Below are positions 57,672 to 64,000 of a stretch of 64,000 nucleotides of DNA, piece after piece. Below the pieces are notes generated by a model. That model ran no database searches. It saw only the letters and a program-made list of their open reading frames with translations, and was not told the DNA's origin. A program made the position numbers and the translations under genes. The stretch's first letter is position 1; each line of letters opens with the position of its first letter. The stretch is from Ricinus communis (lineage: Eukaryota; Streptophyta; Magnoliopsida; Malpighiales; Euphorbiaceae), in NCBI RefSeq assembly GCF_019578655.1, contig NC_063259.1, positions 1,662,001-1,726,000 on the forward strand, in the 5' to 3' direction.

Positions 57672-58110
57672 CACTACAAAAAAACTGCTAGTTTACCGAC
57701 GGAAAATTCCATCAGTAATGGATGGCAAACCATCAGTAAATACACATACCGACTAATTAGTATTAAAAAAGATCCGTTGGTAAATTTGTTGTCGATAATG
57801 ATTTACGAACAGAAAATTGGCCGTCGATAAATTACCGACGGTATAAATCGTTGCTAAACTGTCAGAAAGGTTATCGGTAAAGTGTCTTCCTTGTTGTTAA
57901 TTGGAGATAATTTACCGATGAATATGTTGTCAGAAATCCATCGGTAAGTCGGACATTTAGCAACAGTTTGTTCTTGACGTTAAATCCTTCGTATTTAATT
58001 ATATTTTTTAAAAGAAAATAGCTAAAATTTGTTGATAATCAATAACTTATTGGTATTTATGACTATAATTTTATCGGTAATCTGTTGATAAGTTGCTGAA
58101 TGTAAATAAT
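57672..58110. repeat. CACTA terminal inverted repeat and subterminal repeats
   Basis: After the CACTA terminus, words such as 'gtttaccgacggaaaattcc', 'gatccgttggtaaatt', 'tggccgtcgataaattaccgacgg' and 'atccatcggtaagtcgg' occur in both orientations. These are likely binding sites for the element's own DNA-binding protein. A related set is at 30653-31190. Confidence 0.8.
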
Positions 58111-58284
58111 AATAATTTATTTTAATTTTATGTACACCTGAGAATAATTAATCGTATATTAAAAAAGAATTGAGAAAACTAAACAAGCGTGTAAGACATA
58201 AATATTATAATGATATAAAAAAGGTAAGTATCAAAAGTTATAATACAGTCTAAATGTCAAAAATAAACTAATGAGTTGGTAACT

Positions 58285-58405
58285 CATCGTCACTTAGAGA
58301 CTGGGGAGGGGTTGAGGCTGAGCTGAGCGCATCTCATGGATCTGATGGGCAAGGTCCTGCAAATGCTACTGCAAGTCTCAAATTTGCACATGTCTCTCTT
58401 CCTAC
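58285..58405 (-). pseudogene. Probable last exon of CACTA second gene
   Basis: On the minus strand an acceptor-like 'acatggcag' (near 58408) is followed by a helical, Gln-rich sequence reading ERHVQI, stop, DLQ, stop, HLQDLAHQIHEMRSAQPQPLPSL. This matches the style of the coiled-coil C-terminus of TNPA-like CACTA proteins. The remaining exons are not present between TNP2 and the terminus, so this is a remnant. Two stops. Support is weak to moderate. Confidence 0.4.
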
Positions 58406-58564
58406 CTGCCATGTGTAAAACCTACACACCTTTACATGATATATATCACATAAGTAAATTACATCAAAAGTAATTATTTAAAATTATAGTGTTACAAGCA
58501 TGCACTATTAGAATTACAATCTTAATAAATAAATTGAACTAAATATAAGAAATACATAATCAAA

Positions 58565-61500
58565 CTAATCACTATCGTCCTTGTCTTCATCTATATCTTC
58601 TGAATCCGACTCAAGTATTGGTTCATCTGAATCTTCATGTTCATCATTAACTAAATCAATAAATACTTCTTTAGCATCATTCAAACGCACACATTCATTA
58701 ATGACTGTAAATGTTTCATTAATACGCAAATTCACTAGCTCATCTACTTGATAAGTTGTATCACCAATTGTTTGTGCCTCAATTTTAGTAGGAAATCGAC
58801 AATCGACCTTGCTAGCCAGTCTGACTTATCCCCTATTAAGCTGGGATAAGGGACATAATAGACTTATGCAGCTTGCGTAGCAAAAATAAGTGGTTCATAC
58901 TTATTAAGTCTGCGCCTTTTATTAACATCCACTAAAAGATATAATATATGCACCTACATCCGAACATTATCAGTAGGATCAAACCATTCACACTTGAAAA
59001 GTACAATTCATTTGATTGGGAGCCTTGGATATTCTAACCGCAGAATCTCTATTAATCGTCCATAATAGAAAATTTTTGTTTCATTGTAATTTGAGCCTTT
59101 TATACAAACTCCGCTGTTGGATGTTGATTTAATTGAACCATGAGCCTATGTATGGAATTTATAACCATTAACGAAATATACTGGATAAGATTCAACCATA
59201 CGTAAAGGCCCTTTTGCAAGGTCTTGGATGAACTCGTTTCCAATATTGTGGCAAGCCTAAAAATGGCACAATAAATTTGATATTCAAATTATGGTGAAAT
59301 AACATTTTGTTGTTTATAAAGTTTGGACTAGTTACTTACATAGCTCTCAAACCAGTCCACAAAATAATTGTCAAGCATCCCATCAAGCTCAGAATCAGTA
59401 ATTTGAGGCGATGTTCTTTTCAACTCATCTGTAAATATGCTACATAATGAAAGAATATGTTAAACAACATAGTTGACATATGGAGAGGGAGGGAAAATGT
59501 TTTAAAAAAGATTAAACTTACTTGACATACAGATCAACCTCTTCATAATTCAATAAAATATAGGTTCGTGCAGCCTTATACTCAATGTCAGACATCCTCC
59601 TTGATTTTGCTCGCTCATAAGCATGACCAGGATGATTGTAAACCGAAAGAGTTTCTTCAACCTCTTCGACATCGCCACCATCATCATTACGAGGAACTCT
59701 CCAAAGTCTCGTGTACACATAGGACTCAAAATAATAAGAACAAAGAATAGACGCTTCTTCCACTAAGTATACATTACAAGTAGAAGCTTCCACTTTTGCC
59801 TTATTATTGAAATATTTTTCAAGTGTCCAAGAAATTGTTGGGATATAAACAATTCTACGTAAGTAACGAATTAAGACAAATTCCATAAAGATTACTTTGA
59901 TCTTTATACCTTTCAAATGGATACATCCACCGATATTGCACCGAACTAGTGATTTTTGCCTCAAAAGCTAGAAGAGGTTCCATTGAGTCAAAGAAACCAG
60001 GAGGAAATATACCTTTCATTTTGCAAATAATAACTGGAATTTCTCGTTTAAGTCTTTCCATGTTTGTAACTATAATTTTTGTGGTTGTTAAGTCTTTGAA
60101 GAGAAGGCTCAAGTCTATCAATGCATGCCATACATTTGTTTGAGCTCACAAAAAGCAATAGGAATCAACCTCTGCATAAAAACATGGCAATCATGGCTTT
60201 TCATTCCAAGCATCTTCAATTTTCTCATTTCCATACATTGTCCCATATTCGACACATAACCATTAAGGAATTTAAAATTTTCCACCCACTCAAACAAAAC
60301 TTTTTTCAATGATTTATCTAATGTGTAGCACGCTTTCGGATATTTCCCCTGTTGCTTTATTTTTCTCCAACTCAGGCCTTCTGCATAATTCTTCATGTCT
60401 TCTCTTGCCTTTACATTATCTTTAGTTTTCCCTTCAATGTTCAAAATAGTATTAAAAATATTCTCAAATACATTCTTCTTGATATGCATTACATCTAAGT
60501 TATGTCTAAAGAGGTTCGAACTCCAGTATGGCAAATTCTAGAAGATACTGCTTTTCTTCCAACCATAGTCCTTACCAATATGCCCATTTATCTCTTCGGC
60601 ATCAAGTTCAATGACTTTTCTTAGTCCTAACTCCACTATCATTTATAATATTTCCTCACATGTTCTTAGTGGTGGTGCTGAAAACTCTGTTCTATTTTTT
60701 AGAAACCAGTTCTTATTCCTTCTGAAAGGATTATCAAAAGGTAGAAACTTACGGTGGTTGTCAAACCATGACATCTTCCTACCACTACTTAATGTCAATG
60801 CATGTGTATGTTCCATACAATAAGGGCAAGCTAGTTTTCTAGCCATGCTCTAACCAAAAAGCATTGAGTAAGTAGGAAAATCACTGATTGTGCACATGAG
60901 AGCTGCTCTCATTTGAAAATTCTACTTTCGGGAAACATCATACATTTCAACCCCAACATCCCATACATTGTTCAGTTCAGCAATTAATGGCTGAAAGAAA
61001 ACATCGATTCCATTTTTAGGATTGTTAGGCCCAAGGATAATTACCGATAAAAACATGTAAGCCTCTTTCATACACATCCATTGAGGCAGATTGTAAAAGG
61101 TAACTATGACTAGCCATGAAGAATATTGTTGTTTTGACTAAATAAACAGTTGAAAACCATCAGTACGCAACCCCAGCCTCACATTGCAGCTCTAAGAAGC
61201 AAACCAAGGATGTGTTTAGGTGAAATGTTTCCATGCCTCAAAATCAGAAGGATGGCACATTATTCCATCTTTTTGACGATGCTTATCGTGCCATCTCATA
61301 TGTCCGGCTGTAGTGTCCGAAGCATACAAACATTACAACCTCGGAGTTAAGGGAAAGTAATACATAAACCTAAAATGAAATATCTTTACCGTGCCTCACC
61401 GATCCCCTATTCCTTTTGGAGCAAGGCTGGTTACAGACTTTGCAACTACTCAAGTAACTATGACCTTCCCAGTATATTATATATCCATTCTTGCAACAAT

Positions 61501-62155
61501 CTATTTTTTCTACTAGAAGACCTATACCCTTAACCAACTTCTTCATTTTGTAAAAACTATCTACCATATTATTGCCCTCTGGTAATGCTTTTTATGAACA
61601 CTGAGTGAAGTCATCAAAACATCTCTCAAAAAAATGGTACTCCAACTTCATATGCAACAAACGTGCCACTGTTGACATCTGAGAATATTTATCACGTTTG
61701 TCCCATAATTTTTCATCAACAGCATTTAACATGTCATAAAATTTTTAAGCACTTGGATTAGGTGCTTCATCCATGCCCTCTATTTCCAACTCAAGGCCAA
61801 GTGCATTAAGAACCATTTGTCGATATGGATCAATAGGTGCTTCTGTATAAACCTCCACTAGTAAATGACAGTCCTTGGGATCATGTGATGTACTCACATA
61901 TGGTTCTCCATGCTGATCCTGTACATAATAATATGCAATAAACCCCTTTCTAGACAAAGGCATGGTAACTACATCCAATTTTTGGAACTTCTGATTATGA
62001 CACTTTTTACATGGACATCATATTTCAGTTGCATCATTCATGCTTGACCGATTACACGAAAAAGCGATAAATATTTCAACCCCTTCCATAGAATATTTGT
62101 TAATCATTCCATCAGTATTAAGCCTACTCTACATCCATTCCCAATACGAATTCAT
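58565..62155 (-). pseudogene. CACTA TNP2-type transposase, nearly full length, broken
   Basis: The transposase cuts and moves the element in the nucleus. The start is at 62155: MNSYWEWM, then a transposase-associated zinc-binding domain with CPCKKCHNQKF. Next comes VVTMPLSRKGFIAYYYV (61978), LDPYR-type linker, and the TNP2 catalytic domain: VARLLHMKLEYHFFERCFDDF, KIDCCKNGYIIYWEGHSYLSSC, QPLIAELNNVWDVGVEMYDVS, NFQMRAALMCTISDFPTYSM, KLACPYCMEHTHALTLSSGR, SWFDNHRKFLPFDNPFRRNK, LDVMHIKKNVFENIFNTILN and KMLGMKSHDCHVFMQRLIPIAF. A DUF4218-like part (IFPPGFFDSMEPLL, VQYRWMYPFER) and a DUF4216-like part (IVLFKCEWFDPTDN, VDVNKRRRLNKYEPL) follow. Introns fit at about 59517-59428 (GTAAGTTT...TATGTAG) and 59337-59258 (GTAAGTAA...TTTTTAG). 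The acidic C-terminus runs open to TAG at 58565. About ten stops or shifts. Confidence 0.9.
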
Positions 62156-62345
62156 TTATAACTCCCGAGGACACATATAACTTATACCTTTAGTTCTCAA
62201 TCATAATATACAGTTTATTAAAATAACTTGTTAACTCCTATAAGCATTCTATTTCTCAAAAAAAGCTACTGAAAATCCGGTAGCATCTCCCCTATAAAAA
62301 AACATCTACCCCATGTAAAGCAAGTCCATTTCCTATAATAATATA

Positions 62346-62965
62346 TTATGCACTTCTAATATATTAAAAAATAAAGAGCCTATGCTTCCAATACTCCTCA
62401 GGCCACCAAATGCCCGGTATTATACAATAAATTTCTCCGACAATTAAATAAATAAAATAAAATCAGAAAATAAATGAGAAGTTATGCACTTCTTAAATAT
62501 TCTTAAAAAGATTAAATGCTTGCACCTCCAATACTACTCGGGCCACCAAATGTTCGGCATTACACAATATATAAGACTCCCCGCCAATCAAATACATAAA
62601 ATATAAGTAGACATCAATTTAAATAAAATTATGCATTTCTTAAATATTTAAAAAAAATTAAAAGTCTACGCCTCCAATACTCCTCGGGCCACTAAATGCC
62701 TGGCATTACACAATATATAAAATTCACCACCAAACAAATACATAAAATATAAGTACACATCAATTTAAATAAAATTACGCACTTTTTAAATATTTAAAAA
62801 ATAATTTAAAAAAAAGCCTGCGCCTCCAATACTCCTCGGGACACCAAATGTCCAGCATCACACAAAAAATTTATCCACCAAATAAATAAATAAAATAAAA
62901 TATAATTAGACATCAAAATAAAATTAAGCACTTCTTAAATGTATTTTGAAAAATTAAAAGCTTAT
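62346..62965. repeat. ~146-bp tandem array (about four units) in CACTA 5' region
   Basis: The marker 'tccaatact' followed by 'ctcgggccaccaaatg' and 'ggcattacacaatatataa' occurs at 62387, 62527, 62673 and 62825, with spacings of 140, 146 and 152. Each unit has a GC-richer core and an AT-rich remainder ('gcacttcttaaatatttaaaaa'). It is upstream of the transposase start on the minus strand, a place where CACTA elements often carry repeats. Confidence 0.85.
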
Positions 62966-63659
62966 GTCATTTATTGTGTAAATTTTTCTGACTAATTATT
63001 GAGTAACAAATTAGTTAATTTACACAATAAGTACCTTTTCTAACTATTTAATTTACTACCTTTTAAATTAAACATAATAAAATAATGAAATATTAATTTA
63101 ATTAACTATTTAAATCAATATTTTTCTAACTATTTAACAATTATAATTGACTATATATTTATAAATATTTAATTTACTCTCTAATATATTTACAAAAATA
63201 GAATTATAATTACCTAACTTTTCTAACTACTTCATTATTTAATTTACTATTTACTTAATTTAATTTTTGATTTAACTAAAGCTAATATAAAATTAACTCT
63301 TAAATTACAATTACTAGATACATTAATTATTAGTATAACATAATTATAGTTACCTATTTGGTTATTTTGAATTAAATTAATAATTAATTTTTATGATGAT
63401 AATTATCTAACTTTTCTAACTTTACTATCTAAATTAATATAAAACATATAATATAAAAGAAACATAAAAGTTTAAAAGGTACAAGAAAATATAAAAAACG
63501 AAGCATATAAAAAAAATAAAATCAAATATAAAAACTAGAAAATTTAGAAAATTTTAAAAAAATACATAAAATATTAAAAACTTAAAATTTTAAAAAAATA
63601 AAAATAAAATATAAAAAATAGTAAATAATAAATTAACAGAAAATAAAAATAATAAAAAC
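62966..63659. other. Very AT-rich non-coding stretch within CACTA
   Basis: Nearly pure A/T with many 'aaataaaa' and 'aattta' words; no reading frame. Probably intron or leader of the CACTA gene. Confidence 0.5.
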
Positions 63660-63835
63660 ACTTATTTCTCCATCAACGGTGGGTGGTGGCCTGAGGCGGC
63701 GAGACAACAGTGGCGGCGGCAGTGAGGCGGCGGTACAAAGGAGGGAGGGGAGGGCAAGAAGGGAGGAAGGAATGAAGGAGAGAGGGGAGGATAGGAGGGA
63801 GGAGGGGGAGGCTATTGTGTTCCTTATTTTAAGGG
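63660..63835 (-). other. GC-rich patch upstream of CACTA transposase
   Basis: 'ggcggcgagac', 'ggcggcggcagtgaggcggcgg' and then a purine-rich 'gggaggagggggagg' stand out sharply from the AT-rich surroundings. On the minus strand this is a CT-rich run followed by a CCGCCGCC run, which may be the first transcribed leader of the transposase gene. No ORF of note. Confidence 0.4.
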
Positions 63836-63839
63836 AGTT

Positions 63840-64000
63840 AGATTAACTCCTCAAATGTAAGGCACGATGGAAACGCACTGTTTCATTTAAGTAATTTACC
63901 AACGAAACAATCTATCAATAAATAGCTTAAATAAAATGTTGCATTAAATGATCTTTACACTTACCGACTAAACAATCTCTCGATAAATTACTTCCACGTA
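63840..64000. repeat. CACTA subterminal-like repeats near the right end
   Basis: 'gtaatttaccaacgaaacaatc', 'cttaccgactaaacaatctctcgataaatta' resemble the left subterminal words. The terminal TAGTG is not reached in the window. Confidence 0.6.

Larger units (their letters stand above)
57672..64000 (-). mobile_element. CACTA (En/Spm) transposon, left end to beyond the window
   Basis: It starts with the terminal CACTACAAAAAAACTG at 57672. Subterminal repeats of the 'ttaccgacggaaaa / ccgtcggtaaa' type fill 57690-58100. The TNP2-type transposase gene lies on the minus strand (62155-58565), with a probable second-gene exon at 58405-58285. A tandem array (62346-62965) and a GC-rich patch (63665-63830) lie upstream of the gene. 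Subterminal-like words reappear at 63890-64000, so the right terminus is probably close beyond the window. Confidence 0.85.

Noticed and set aside
59568..60143. Plus-strand frames of 60-64 residues
   Set aside because: Shadows of the minus-strand TNP2 gene.

Overview
This 64 kb window looks like heterochromatic DNA from a flowering plant nuclear genome, probably a dicot, although the sequence does not settle that. It is AT-rich, and I recognise no intact host gene, rRNA, tRNA, CRISPR array or operon. Nearly everything that can be assigned is transposable-element DNA: Ty3/gypsy elements of the Tat and Athila lineages, at least three Copia families (one SIRE/Maximus-like), and CACTA (En/Spm) DNA transposons. 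Many coding regions carry nonsense codons or frameshifts, often where C-to-T or G-to-A changes would explain the stop.

Left half (1-30356). A truncated Tat LTR (1-1611), a CACTA end (1612-2627) and a Copia fragment (2628-3240) precede a large Tat element, called Tat-1 here (3831-30356). Tat-1 has two LTRs, a tRNA-Arg primer site, gag, protease, a G-patch-like motif, reverse transcriptase, two RNase H domains and integrase. It is split twice. A 2.4 kb inverted-repeat (foldback) element made of two head-to-head Athila-type LTR pieces sits after the second RNase H (11368-13757). A 12.8 kb Athila element, Athila-A (14395-27234), sits inside integrase. Athila-A still has both LTRs, a tRNA-Asp primer site, gag-pol, an env-like third ORF and a polypurine tract.

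Middle (30357-50033). A CACTA end fragment is followed by a Copia element (Copia-1) whose 5' LTR (to 32600) and internal region (from 37238) are separated by the 3' part of a second Tat element, Tat-2. Tat-2 carries an antisense gene remnant resembling a plant mobile domain, with intron-like splice signals, then a 22-bp tandem array, a polypurine tract and a 3' LTR. Copia-1's 3' LTR is cut by a minus-strand Athila-B element (40603-45898) that has lost its reverse transcriptase core in frame. Athila-B itself lies in the gag of a minus-strand Copia (Copia-2), which abuts plus-strand SIRE-like Copia pol.

Right end (50034-64000). The SIRE-like 3' LTR holds a Copia-1 LTR, which itself holds a recombinant Athila LTR piece. 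A minus-strand Copia-1 element follows, with a solo Athila-B LTR inside its LTR, flanked by perfect TTGGC duplications. From 57672 to beyond the window lies a CACTA element with a nearly full-length but broken TNP2 transposase gene on the minus strand.

The most notable signals are the foldback element, whose two U3 regions both point inward and could make a long hairpin RNA against the Athila-B family, and the observation that three unrelated LTR families each carry their own repeated CG-rich or G/C-centred palindromic word.
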